A stretch of 64,000 nucleotides of DNA from Fimbriimonadales bacterium (GTDB taxonomy: Bacteria > Armatimonadota > Fimbriimonadia > Fimbriimonadales > GBS-DC), in NCBI GenBank assembly GCA_025998675.1, contig AP024673.1, forward strand, positions 62,001 through 126,000. The letters are read 5' to 3'. Positions 39,605-48,101 of this stretch are shown here, piece after piece (within the stretch, counting starts at the first letter, position 1; each line of letters opens with the position of its first letter). The notes under the pieces were generated by a model that saw only the letters and a list, made by a program, of their open reading frames with translations, had not been told where the DNA came from and did no database searches. Made by a program: the position numbers and the translations under genes.

Positions 39605-40788
39605 TGCGCACCTCCTGAGTATTGGGTAATGTCGTTGTCGAGATGATAGCGGCTGCAGGCGACCAGTTGCCCGTAGCCTTCCGCTGTGCGTTCGCCGATG
39701 CTGTGCGTGTTGAGTTGCTGGAGCCACGCCTGCAGAGCGTCCCGATCGTCCTGGGCGTAGGTGTAGGTGAACACGCTGCCGGGCGCGAACGCCTGCTGCA
39801 CAGGTTTGGGCATGCCCCACGCGCCCGACCAGCCGCTCACCTGCACGCGCTCGATGCGGGTCGCTTCGGGCAGAAGACGCACCGAGTCGGGCAGTCCGGG
39901 CAGGTACTCGCGCAGCAGTTCGGGCGAGAGGGTGTGTGCGGGCGCGCCGCTGGCGTCGTGAACCAGCACGGGCGTGCGCGCGAGTAGGGTGAACACGGGC
40001 GCGCCTGCGCGTTTCTCGAACGCGTCCAGGTCTGCCGGCGTTTCGGGAAGCGATTCGTCAGCGAGTTTCAGCACGACCTCGCCGAAGCCGCGCGTGCGCG
40101 CCGAGCCGATTCGCAGTCGCACCGCGCCGTCGCGCCAGCGTAGCGCCTCGAGAATCGTATTGAACGCCCTCTCGCAGGCGTCGTCGGGGAAGACGACCGC
40201 GCCCCGAAAGGCGACAGGCGCGCCCTGAGCGTCTGTGGGATCTATCGCCTCCAGTGTGTAGAGTACGCCTTCCTGCGCCGCCTCCAGTTTTCGGTTCAGT
40301 CCCACCCGCACGAAGGCGCGCGGGGCAGGCGTCGTCGCCTTGCGCCATTCGCCGTTTTTAGGGACGAGCCAGCCCCGCCCGCGCTCCAGACGCGCGCCCG
40401 TTCGGGGGCACTCCATCTCGTACTTCTCATCGCGCAGTAGGGCAAACAGCGTGTCGTAGAGATACTCGTCGCGTTGCTTGTTGAACAGCGCAGTCGCGGG
40501 GGCGGGGATCCAGTCCTGATTGGCGAAAGGCATCAGGAAGCCGAACTGTGCGCCGTCTTTGCCGAAGCAGGTTTCGAACGCCTGTTGGAGCGCGGGGTCG
40601 CCTGCGCCGAGCATGCGTCGGCTGGAGCGATGCATGCCGAGTTGCTCCAGCACGGCTTGCGCAAGCGCGCCGCGCAGCACGCCGCCGGGGATGTAGCGCA
40701 TGCTCTCGCGCACATTGCTGCGCGAGGACATCCACTCGCCGACGGCAATCGGCGACTGCGCCTCCAGTTGCACGGCGATTCGTTTCAT
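39601..40788 (-). CDS. csx10: Csx10 RAMP protein (Cas5-like), type III-D signature
   Basis: This 395-residue protein has the two-RAMP layout of Csx10: N-terminal MRYIPGGVLRGALAQAVL with a following FGFLMPFANQD, a central glycine-rich loop SARTRGFGEVVLK, then a second half with LARTPVLVHDASGAP, VSGWSGAWGMPKP, AFAPGSVFTY and IGERTAEGYGQL. The last motif corresponds to the GIGERR-EGFG hallmark. Csx10 takes the Cas5 position and holds the crRNA 5' handle. It marks the system as type III-D. It overlaps both neighbouring genes by 4 bases. Confidence 0.85.
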   Translation of the reverse strand: MKRIAVQLEAQSPIAVGEWMSSRSNVRESMRYIPGGVLRGALAQAVLEQLGMHRSSRRMLGAGDPALQQAFETCFGKDGAQFGFLMPFANQDWIPAPATALFNKQRDEYLYDTLFALLRDEKYEMECPRTGARLERGRGWLVPKNGEWRKATTPAPRAFVRVGLNRKLEAAQEGVLYTLEAIDPTDAQGAPVAFRGAVVFPDDACERAFNTILEALRWRDGAVRLRIGSARTRGFGEVVLKLADESLPETPADLDAFEKRAGAPVFTLLARTPVLVHDASGAPAHTLSPELLREYLPGLPDSVRLLPEATRIERVQVSGWSGAWGMPKPVQQAFAPGSVFTYTYAQDDRDALQAWLQQLNTHSIGERTAEGYGQLVACSRYHLDNDITQYSGGAQ

Positions 40789-41507
40789 GGGCGCGCCTCC
40801 TGCAGCATGGTCAGCATGTCGTCAGGGGGTACTGGTTGCCATGCGCCGTTTTTGCGCAGGTGGAGCGTCTGCACGCAGACTGTGGCGCGCCCCAGCCCGC
40901 GCGCTTTTTGCCCGCCGAAGTGGGTGATGAGCTTCAGCGCGGCAATCAGGCGGGCAATCTCCTGCTCGGTCGCCCAGCCGCGAATCGCGCCTGTGTAGCG
41001 ATTGACCTGCTGGTCGGTACAAGGATTCTCGTGATATTGGTCAGACTTGCCGCTAATCGTGCCTGTGTTGTGATTGACCTGCTGGGGCGCCGCCTCATAG
41101 AAGAAGAGTCGTCCCTCCTCGACGGTATTCAGTTTCCGATTGACGCCCACGCCGATGCGCGTGGTGGGTTCGGCGGCTTGGGCGGGCGCGAGATCAGTGA
41201 ACTCCACACGCCCCTGTTGGACGGGCGCGCCGAACAGCGCGCAGGCGAGGCAGAGGTCGTCTGGGTCGTTGCACATCGTGGCGGGGTTGGGCGGCTTGCA
41301 GCCCTTGAGGTCATACCCCAGCGCAGAGAGCAGTCGCTCGTAGTGGGCGCGTGTGCGCCCTTTGAACGAGGTAGACGGTATCAGCGGACGCCCGCGCACA
41401 TCCCGCTCGATACAGCGGTCGATCAACGCCACTGAGCGCCCCACACCCGAAATGTGCAGGTCGCTCTGCAAAACAACTGCCACTTCCAGTTCAAACGGAT
41501 AGAGCAT
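40785..41507 (-). CDS. Cas7-like RAMP protein with internal duplication, type III complex
   Basis: This 240-residue protein has RAMP loop LIPSTSFKGRTRAHYERLL, a cysteine cluster (CKPPNPATMC...CLACALFG) and glycine-rich loop GQKARGLGRATV. D30 in ALIDRCIERD aligns by eye with the Csm3 cleavage Asp. Near residues 140-175 a segment of the form QQVN-x-x-TG-x-I-x-G occurs twice, 24 residues apart. In DNA, 31 bases at 40983 and 41055 are nearly identical, so this is a recent in-frame tandem duplication. It follows cas10 by 9 bases. Confidence 0.82.
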   Translation of the reverse strand: MLYPFELEVAVVLQSDLHISGVGRSVALIDRCIERDVRGRPLIPSTSFKGRTRAHYERLLSALGYDLKGCKPPNPATMCNDPDDLCLACALFGAPVQQGRVEFTDLAPAQAAEPTTRIGVGVNRKLNTVEEGRLFFYEAAPQQVNHNTGTISGKSDQYHENPCTDQQVNRYTGAIRGWATEQEIARLIAALKLITHFGGQKARGLGRATVCVQTLHLRKNGAWQPVPPDDMLTMLQEARP

Positions 41508-41516
41508 CCCAGCCTC

Positions 41517-43769
41517 CTAACGCAAACTCTTGGTGATTTCCAGCAGGTCCAGAATCGGCGCGAAGTAGTTGTGTTCAGGCTTGGCACTGTCCACAGTGAT
41601 ACGGGGGAGACGCTGAATGGGAAACAGTTGCGCAGTTGCACCCTGCCCATTCGACGCGCGGAGCTTGAGCAGGTTATCGAAGAACGCGGCGCGGTCTTCC
41701 GCGTTCTGTGCGCGCGCCTGCTGGTAGGCGAAGTGCAGCAGCGCGGCGGAGAGCGGCTGGCGCACGAACGGCTCCGCGAGGCGTTGCAGGCTGCCCAGCT
41801 GATTGGTATCGATAATCTGCTGAGCGCACTGCAGGAAAGCGTCCAGCTCCGCAGCGGTCATCGGCTGCATGGTGAGGTAGACGGGGACGCTCCCTGACGC
41901 GTCTTTGCCCGCGCGCGCCTCGCGTCGATAGTTGCAACGCAGGTGGTCGTTGTAGTCGCCTGGAATCTGGTCGGCGTTGGTGGTGAACAGGAAGGCAATT
42001 GCGCCGCGTTTGTGTTGGGGCACGCCGCGCTTGGCGAATTTGAGCAGCTGGCTCTCGGTGAACTCTACCACGCGGTACACGGGCGCCTTCTCGTCGCTAA
42101 TCAGGCAGCCGACGCCGAAGCAGATGGGTGTGTCGCCGACGATACACTGATTGCTGTCGCCTTTTTCGAACTCCAGATCGGTCAGGCGCACGAACTGTTC
42201 GCAGAACCGCAGCGCCAGACGGCTCCATGTGAACAGGCTAAAGTCGTCGCCGCCAATCACCAGCGCCTCGAAGGGCATGCGCTGGAGCGTCGTGTTCTCG
42301 GCGAGCGCAGTCTCTATGCTGCGGCTGACGGCGAGCGCGACGGCGGCGCGGGTGACCAGCTCCGCGCGGCGCGTCCACTGCAGGCTCAGCGCCAGCGAGG
42401 TGAGGTTTTTCGTAATCCGTCCGAAGTTGCTCCCGTCGCCGTAGATAAAAGCAACCTGCTTTTTCTGCTCGGATTCGCCCGTTTCGGGAACCAGCTCGTT
42501 GAGACCGCCCAAGAAAGCTCTTGTTGGGTGCTTGAGCAGGCTCTGCCAGCCGACGACTCCCGCATCGTGCAAGAGTTTTTCACCTGCTTTGCGTCGCTCG
42601 TCAGCGTCGCCCTTTTCGCGCTTGATAATGCACACAGGGCAAATGGACAGCAACTCCCCATCGGGCGTGCGCTGGAGCGTCGTCGCTGCGCGCCTGCGGC
42701 AAAACGCGCACCGAGCTTCAAACGGCAGGCACTCCCACACGGGCAGCTCCGCCTGGTAGCGATCGGCGTCAAGTGCCGATAGGAACGCGCGCATCGAGTC
42801 GCTGTATTTATCCAGCATCTGATGTAGCGCGACCTCGTGCGCGGCGGCGGCGCAGAACGCGCTCAGGGTCTTCTCGTAAAACCTGCGCTTGAGCTGGTTC
42901 ACCCAGTCGCCCGCGTCGGGCGCAAGGAAAATCAGCGTGGAAGCGACCTGCTGGAGCACGCACTCGCGCCCCAGCTGATCGGCGACTTCACGAGCCGCCT
43001 TCTCAACTACCTCGTCCAGCAGGATCGACGCGCCGCGAATTTCGGGCAAGCCGGGCGTCTCGAACACATACTGCTTGATGCGCTGCGCCGCCAACCCGAC
43101 GATGCAGAGTGGATACGCATCAGGCAACAAGTCGGCTCGCCCGCCATGCACGGCGTCAATCAGGGTCTTGTGGTCGCGCAGGGCTTCTGGAGGTTCAGAC
43201 GCCTCGCCTTTCAGATATTGTGCCAGCGCGAGTGCGAGGGGCGCGCCCTGCAGTAGGTCGCGCACTTCGGGCAGGTCAATCAATTCGTGCGTTAGCGCGC
43301 CCAGCCGCGCCTGATGCACGGTTTCCTCGTCCGCGCCTGCGCGGCGCAGGCACACATTCATCAGCGCCGCGGTAATCAGGTGATGGTCGGCGGCGAGCAG
43401 GGCAGGCGAGTCGGCTTCGGACGGCTGCGTCTCGGCGGGCAGAATCGGCGGATAGCGCATCTCGTCCAGAAAATGCGTGCGCCACTGGGCGGCGTTAGGG
43501 ACACCAAGCGCGCCATTCGCAGAGGCGTAGGCGAGCGTTGCGCCTGTCGTGAACCCCGCCTGCACGCCCTCGCGTCCGAAGCGCAGCGGGAAGACGCGCT
43601 CGTAGTAGGCATGCCAGAACTCGGCGATAGCATTCGCCTGATCTTTAGGCGTCTTACCCTCGCGCGCGCAGGCGGCAATCTCGTGTGCGATTGCCGCGCG
43701 AATCGCGGCGCGCTGCTCTTCGCTAAGCCGATACTCGCTTCCCGTAAACCGATCGAGCCAGGTCGTCAT
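41517..43769 (-). CDS. cas10: Cas10 large subunit with intact GGDD cyclase motif
   Basis: This 750-residue large subunit of a type III complex has a first palm domain region near QRIKQYVFETPGLPEIRGASILLDEV (230-254), a zinc finger (C354, C357, C377, C380) and a second palm with FIYGDGSNFG (441-450) and the cyclase motif GGDDF (506-510). Target binding should therefore activate cyclic oligoadenylate synthesis. No canonical His-Asp dyad of the HD nuclease is seen. The best candidate, THELIDLP (160-167), has His-Glu, so DNase activity is probably lost. GGGAGG precedes the chosen ATG. An upstream in-frame extension is non-conserved. It is the first gene of a nine-gene leftward operon. Confidence 0.9.
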   Translation of the reverse strand: MTTWLDRFTGSEYRLSEEQRAAIRAAIAHEIAACAREGKTPKDQANAIAEFWHAYYERVFPLRFGREGVQAGFTTGATLAYASANGALGVPNAAQWRTHFLDEMRYPPILPAETQPSEADSPALLAADHHLITAALMNVCLRRAGADEETVHQARLGALTHELIDLPEVRDLLQGAPLALALAQYLKGEASEPPEALRDHKTLIDAVHGGRADLLPDAYPLCIVGLAAQRIKQYVFETPGLPEIRGASILLDEVVEKAAREVADQLGRECVLQQVASTLIFLAPDAGDWVNQLKRRFYEKTLSAFCAAAAHEVALHQMLDKYSDSMRAFLSALDADRYQAELPVWECLPFEARCAFCRRRAATTLQRTPDGELLSICPVCIIKREKGDADERRKAGEKLLHDAGVVGWQSLLKHPTRAFLGGLNELVPETGESEQKKQVAFIYGDGSNFGRITKNLTSLALSLQWTRRAELVTRAAVALAVSRSIETALAENTTLQRMPFEALVIGGDDFSLFTWSRLALRFCEQFVRLTDLEFEKGDSNQCIVGDTPICFGVGCLISDEKAPVYRVVEFTESQLLKFAKRGVPQHKRGAIAFLFTTNADQIPGDYNDHLRCNYRREARAGKDASGSVPVYLTMQPMTAAELDAFLQCAQQIIDTNQLGSLQRLAEPFVRQPLSAALLHFAYQQARAQNAEDRAAFFDNLLKLRASNGQGATAQLFPIQRLPRITVDSAKPEHNYFAPILDLLEITKSLR

Positions 43770-43870
43770 CCCAAGCCTCCCTTTGCCACAGGCAGATACA
43801 TTCATGATACGAAACGGTATTCCTGCCAGTTTCCTGTGCGAATTGGGGAAAATTCGGGCAATCGCACGGG

Positions 43871-43876
43871 TACACT
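43871..43876 (+). promoter_or_regulatory. -10 box of a leaderless acetyltransferase gene
   Basis: GGGTACACT ends 8 bases before the ATG at 43885, without a ribosome site, matching the pattern seen at purH and the histidine kinase. Confidence 0.45.
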
Positions 43877-43884
43877 CCATGCCG

Positions 43885-44373
43885 ATGGCTGGGCTGACCG
43901 AGATTCGTCCCGTCGCGCGGGCGGAGTTGCCGATTCTGCTGCGCCTGATTCGCGCGCTGGCGGCGTATGAGCGTCGGCTGGAGCAGGTGGTCGCCACAGA
44001 AGTCGATCTGGAGCGCGCGCTGTTGGGGCAGCCGCCTGTCGCGGAGGCGGCGCTGGCGTGGCAGGGCGCACAGGCGGTGGGCTACGCGCTCTACTATCCT
44101 GTGTTCTCCACCTTTCGCGGGCGCGCCGCGCTCTATCTGGAGGATATTTTCGTCGTTCCAGAGGCGCGCGGGCAGGGCGTCGGCTACGCGCTGATGCGCT
44201 ATCTGGCGCAGCTGGCACGCGCGCGCGGCTACGACCGCCTCGAATGGAGCGTGCTGGACTGGAACGCCCCCGCGATCGCGTTTTACCAGCGGCTGGGCGC
44301 AGTGCCCAAAGAGACGGGCTGGGTCGGGTACATGCTTACAGGCGAGGCGCTGGAGGCGCTGGCGCATGGGTGA
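43885..44373 (+). CDS. GNAT-family N-acetyltransferase
   Basis: A 162-residue acetyl-CoA-dependent acetyltransferase. It shows the acetyl-CoA loop DIFVVPEARGQGVGYALM and the C-terminal LEWSVLDWNAPAIAFYQRLGA, typical of the diamine/spermidine or amino-acid acetyltransferase-like branch. The substrate is unknown. The start at 43885 is preferred to 43879 because the promoter box would place the transcript start between them. It diverges from cas10 across 115 bases and overlaps the next gene by 8 bases. Confidence 0.85.
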   Translation: MAGLTEIRPVARAELPILLRLIRALAAYERRLEQVVATEVDLERALLGQPPVAEAALAWQGAQAVGYALYYPVFSTFRGRAALYLEDIFVVPEARGQGVGYALMRYLAQLARARGYDRLEWSVLDWNAPAIAFYQRLGAVPKETGWVGYMLTGEALEALAHG

Positions 44374-44893
44374 ACAGGCGATTCAGCAACTGCTGGACAT
44401 GCTGGCGGCGGAGGTGGACACGCGCTTTGACGGGGCGCAGGGGGACTACCGCGCGCTGATAGTGATCAACCCCACCGACGCGCCCTACACAGGCGTCGCC
44501 GTGCTGCATGTGGACATGCCGCTCAAGGCAGGCTCGGAGCCGCGCCCCGCCGCCGTGTGGACGCCTGACGGCGTGCGCGCGCCCTGCCAGATTCTCAACA
44601 GCCGACTGGAGCCTGTATCCGAATGGCGCACGCCTGACGGCGCCGTGCGCGCCCTGCCCGCGGGCAGCCGTCGCTGGCGGTTCGACATGGCGTTCTGGGT
44701 GGAGAATCTGCCCCCGCGCAGCTATCGCGTGTACCGCTCCGCATGGAGCGCCGACGAGCTGCCCCTGCCTGCTATTCCCGACGCCGAGCCGCCCGTGCGC
44801 GTGCGCGAAGCGCTCCCACACGCAGGCGCGCTGGGCAAGGAAGGAGCGCTGGACGAACCCGCAACTGAGTCGCGCGATATAATCGGGTATTAA
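44366..44893 (+). CDS. Hypothetical beta-rich protein resembling a GH38 C-terminal domain
   Basis: This 175-residue soluble protein overlaps the acetyltransferase by 8 bases. The central part (ALIVINPTDAPYTGVAVLHVDMP ... VRAPCQILN ... WVENLPPRSYRVYRS) resembles the beta-sandwich that follows the catalytic domain in GH38 alpha-mannosidases, but no catalytic domain is present. It may be a stand-alone domain or a relic of a larger enzyme. The C-terminus is low-complexity and acidic. Confidence 0.45.
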   Translation: MGEQAIQQLLDMLAAEVDTRFDGAQGDYRALIVINPTDAPYTGVAVLHVDMPLKAGSEPRPAAVWTPDGVRAPCQILNSRLEPVSEWRTPDGAVRALPAGSRRWRFDMAFWVENLPPRSYRVYRSAWSADELPLPAIPDAEPPVRVREALPHAGALGKEGALDEPATESRDIIGY

Positions 44894-44958
44894 AGGTACA
44901 CTCTTTTGGAACTATTCACGCTGTGAGAGCGTATTCTCACGCGGGAGGAGGGAAACGG

Positions 44959-45534
44959 ATGGAGTTTATTACGGGACTTATTTGCATCGGAGCGGGCGCC
45001 ATCGGATTGGCGATTCTGTACGCCATCCTCTACAACTCGCTGATTGGCAAAAAGAATCAGGTCGAGTACGCCTTCAGCGGCGTCGATGTGCAACTCAAGA
45101 AGCGCCATGACCTGATTCCGAACCTGGTGGCGACGGTCAAGCAATACATGGAACACGAGCGCGGACTGCTGGAGCGCATCACCGAGCTGCGCAGCCGCGC
45201 CCTCAGCCCGAACCTGCCCGAAGGCGAGCGCATGCAGATAGAAACCGCCCTGTCGGGCGCGCTGCGCAGCCTGATGGTCGCCGTCGAGAACTACCCACAA
45301 CTGCGCGCTAACGAGAACTTTCTGCACCTGCAGGCGTCGCTGAACGAGATCGAGGAGCAAATCGCCGCCGCGCGACGCACCTACAACGCCGCCGTGACCG
45401 ACTACAACAACGCGATTGAGATGTTCCCCACGAACTTCATCGCATCCACGATGGGACTCAAACGACGCGCGGTGTTCGAAGCGGAAGAGGCGGAACGCGC
45501 CACGCCCAGCGTCTCGCAACTGTTCCAGCAGTAA
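44959..45534 (+). CDS. lemA: LemA family membrane protein
   Basis: This 191-residue protein has one N-terminal membrane helix (about 5-27), the IGKKNQVEYAFSGVDVQLKKRHDLIPNLV signature and a helical cytoplasmic or periplasmic domain. LemA proteins have no firmly established biochemical role. GGGAGGAGG precedes the ATG. It is followed after 3 bases by a DUF3137 gene, an arrangement common for this family. Confidence 0.92.
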   Translation: MEFITGLICIGAGAIGLAILYAILYNSLIGKKNQVEYAFSGVDVQLKKRHDLIPNLVATVKQYMEHERGLLERITELRSRALSPNLPEGERMQIETALSGALRSLMVAVENYPQLRANENFLHLQASLNEIEEQIAAARRTYNAAVTDYNNAIEMFPTNFIASTMGLKRRAVFEAEEAERATPSVSQLFQQ

Positions 45535-45537
45535 GCC

Positions 45538-46527
45538 ATGCAGACCAGCCCGGTAGAGGTGCTGCGCGAGCTGGAGCCAATCCTGCGCGAGATAGAAGCC
45601 GAGCGCAGCCAGAAGGTACACCAGTTCGCGCAGATTACCCTCTGGAGCGTGATTATCGGCGGGATGCTGAGCCTTGCGCTGGCGCTGTTTCGCGTCGGCG
45701 GTTGGGCGCTGGCGCCGCTGGGGGTTGCCCTGCTGGTTATCGGCGTCGTCTACGCATCCAAAGCGAACGACTGGCGCAACACCTTCAAGGTGCGCGTGAT
45801 GAGCCAGCTGGTCAGGTATTTCCACCCCAACCTGACCTATTACCCCCATCGCGCCATCGCCGAGCATGAGTACCGCCTGAGCCTGCTGTTTCACAACTCG
45901 CCTGACCCCGACCGCTATCGCGGTGAGGACTACATCGAGGGCGTCATCGACAAGACCGACATCCGCCTCTCGGAACTGCACACGGAGTACAAACAGGTCT
46001 CCTACGACAGCAAGGGGCGTCGGCGGGAGCACTGGGTGACCATCTTTCGTGGGCTGTTCATCAGCGCGGACTTCCACAAGGAGTTTCACGGCGTTACGCT
46101 GGTGCTGCCCGACACGGAGCAGTCGTGGCTGGGCGGGTTCGGGCAGTGGCTGCAGAGCCTCAGCGCGAAGCTGGGCAACCAGCCCGGCGAGCTGGTCAAG
46201 ATGGAAGACCCCGAATTCGAAAAGCTGTTCAAGGTCTTCTCCACCGACCCGATCGAGGCGCGCTACATCCTCACGCCCAACATGATTCGGCGCATTGTGG
46301 AGTTTCGCAATAAGAGCAAGGCGCAGGTGCGGCTGTCGTTCATCGCCTCGCGCGTGTTCGTGGCGATTTCGACCTATCATAACTACTTCGAGCCGCCGTC
46401 GCTGTTTGCGCCTGCCGACAAGTTGCTCGACCCTGCGACGCTGGCGCAATACTTTGAGGAACTCAAATTTGCGCTGGCGGTGGTGGACGAGCTGAACCTG
46501 AACACGCGCATCTGGACGAAGCGGTAG
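45538..46527 (+). CDS. DUF3137 domain membrane protein
   Basis: This 329-residue protein has an N-terminal coiled region, two membrane helices (about 33-52 and 56-76), and a soluble DUF3137-like domain (HRAIAEHEYRLSLLF ... RYRGEDYIEGVIDKTDIRLSELHTEY ... FRGLFISADFHKEFHG). It lies 3 bases after lemA and is very likely co-transcribed. LemA-DUF3137 pairs recur in bacteria, which suggests a joint membrane function not yet defined. Confidence 0.85.
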   Translation: MQTSPVEVLRELEPILREIEAERSQKVHQFAQITLWSVIIGGMLSLALALFRVGGWALAPLGVALLVIGVVYASKANDWRNTFKVRVMSQLVRYFHPNLTYYPHRAIAEHEYRLSLLFHNSPDPDRYRGEDYIEGVIDKTDIRLSELHTEYKQVSYDSKGRRREHWVTIFRGLFISADFHKEFHGVTLVLPDTEQSWLGGFGQWLQSLSAKLGNQPGELVKMEDPEFEKLFKVFSTDPIEARYILTPNMIRRIVEFRNKSKAQVRLSFIASRVFVAISTYHNYFEPPSLFAPADKLLDPATLAQYFEELKFALAVVDELNLNTRIWTKR

Positions 46528-46586
46528 CCCTCAGCAGGTATACTTCAGCAGGGAAACCCGCGCGTCTAACGAACATGGAGGTCGGT

Positions 46587-48101
46587 ATGCGGAAAACGAT
46601 TTGGGCGTTGTTGTTGGGCTTGATGTGGGCGGCGGCTTGGACGCAGACGCCTGCAGCGATGTGGCGATTCTTCGGCAATCCCGCCGCGAACAACCCCGCG
46701 CTGCCCGGCGTGGGCGAGGCGACGATTTACTATCCGTGTCTCACCCGCCTGTATGCGGTGAACCTCGCGGACGGCACGCTGAAATGGCAATATCCCGCGG
46801 ACGCGCCGCTGGACGCCACCATCATCGGACAGCCTGTGGAGGGCGAGGGGCTGGTCTATGTCGGCGTGAGCAACGGGAACATGCTGGCGCTGGATGCGAA
46901 CACGGGTAGCCTGCGCTGGGTGTTCACCGCCGACAGCGCGCCCACCGCACGCCCGATTCTGGACGAGGGCGTATTGTATATCGGCACGGGGCGGGGGGAA
47001 CTCTACGCCCTCAACGCCCGCAACGGCGAACCCCTCTGGCGCGAGCCGTATCGCGCGGACGACTACATCGCGGGCAGACTGGTCAAAGAGGGCGACACGC
47101 TCTTTTTCGGCACGAACGGCGGCTTCGTGCACGCGGTGAACACCGCCGGGGGACGCCGACGCTGGCTGTTCCGATTGCCCGCGCCCAACTATGACCCGCA
47201 GCCTGTGTTCGCCAACGGCAGCCTCTTCGTGACCACCAACGATGTGGTGATTGCGCTCAATCCCAACAGCGGCGCGCCCCGCTGGACGCGGCGGTTCAAC
47301 ACCGAGTTCCGACTCGCGCCCACTGCCGATGAGAACTATATCGCCGTGCTGACGCGCGAGAACCGCCTGTTCGTGTTCGATCATCAGGGCAAAATCGTCG
47401 CGGGCGACCGTGAGCCGATTGAGATGCTGTACGAACCGCTGGGCGCGCCCGAGATTCACAGCGGCAAGCTGTGGGTGGCGACGCGGCGCGGCACGCTGCT
47501 GTGCTATAGCCTGCCCGACGGCAAGCTGGAGTGGGTCTACACGCTGCGCCCGCCGGAAGGCACGGTCGATCAGAACAATCGGCGCGTGGCGTATCTGGCG
47601 CTGACGGGTAAGCCCGTGTTCACACCGGGCGGTTTTGTGGTCGCCACGGCGGAGGGCAACCTCACGGCGTTCGGCATAGGCTGGGTGGATCGCACCGCGC
47701 CGCAGGTCGTGCGCACAAGCCCCGCTATCGGCGAGATGCTGTCGGGGCAGCTGCCGCTCGATTTCACCGCGCGCCTGCGCGATGAGGGCAGCGGGATTAA
47801 CCCCGCCAGTGTGCAGTGGCTGTTGAACGACGAGCCGTTGCCCGCCGAATACGAGGCGTCGCTGGGCGAGGTGACGGTGCGCCTGCGCGCGGGAACCGCC
47901 GCCAAACCTCTGCCCGATGGACGCCATACCATGACCCTCGTCGCGACCGACTGGGCAGGCAACACCACCCGCTACAGCTGGGCGATTTACATCGACAACA
48001 GCCTGCGTCGTGCCCCTGCACGCCCGCAACAGCAACAACAAGGCGGTCCGGGCGCCCCCGGTGGACGCGGAGGACGCGGTGGCGGTGGTCCCGACCTCTA
48101 A
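46587..48101 (+). CDS. Secreted PQQ-like beta-propeller protein
   Basis: This 504-residue exported protein has a signal peptide (residues 1-19) and repeated beta-propeller blades of the PQQ/quinoprotein-like type (DGTLKWQYP, LDANTGSLRWVF, LNARNGEPLWRE, LNPNSGAPRWTRRF). An immunoglobulin-like domain (about 365-475) and a Gln/Gly-rich tail follow. It is probably a scaffold like BamB-type propellers. No enzyme residues are evident. The ATG at 46587 has GGAGGT 4-9 bases upstream. The ATG at 46575 is an alternative. A TATACT box lies near 46537. Confidence 0.8.
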   Translation: MRKTIWALLLGLMWAAAWTQTPAAMWRFFGNPAANNPALPGVGEATIYYPCLTRLYAVNLADGTLKWQYPADAPLDATIIGQPVEGEGLVYVGVSNGNMLALDANTGSLRWVFTADSAPTARPILDEGVLYIGTGRGELYALNARNGEPLWREPYRADDYIAGRLVKEGDTLFFGTNGGFVHAVNTAGGRRRWLFRLPAPNYDPQPVFANGSLFVTTNDVVIALNPNSGAPRWTRRFNTEFRLAPTADENYIAVLTRENRLFVFDHQGKIVAGDREPIEMLYEPLGAPEIHSGKLWVATRRGTLLCYSLPDGKLEWVYTLRPPEGTVDQNNRRVAYLALTGKPVFTPGGFVVATAEGNLTAFGIGWVDRTAPQVVRTSPAIGEMLSGQLPLDFTARLRDEGSGINPASVQWLLNDEPLPAEYEASLGEVTVRLRAGTAAKPLPDGRHTMTLVATDWAGNTTRYSWAIYIDNSLRRAPARPQQQQQGGPGAPGGRGGRGGGGPDL

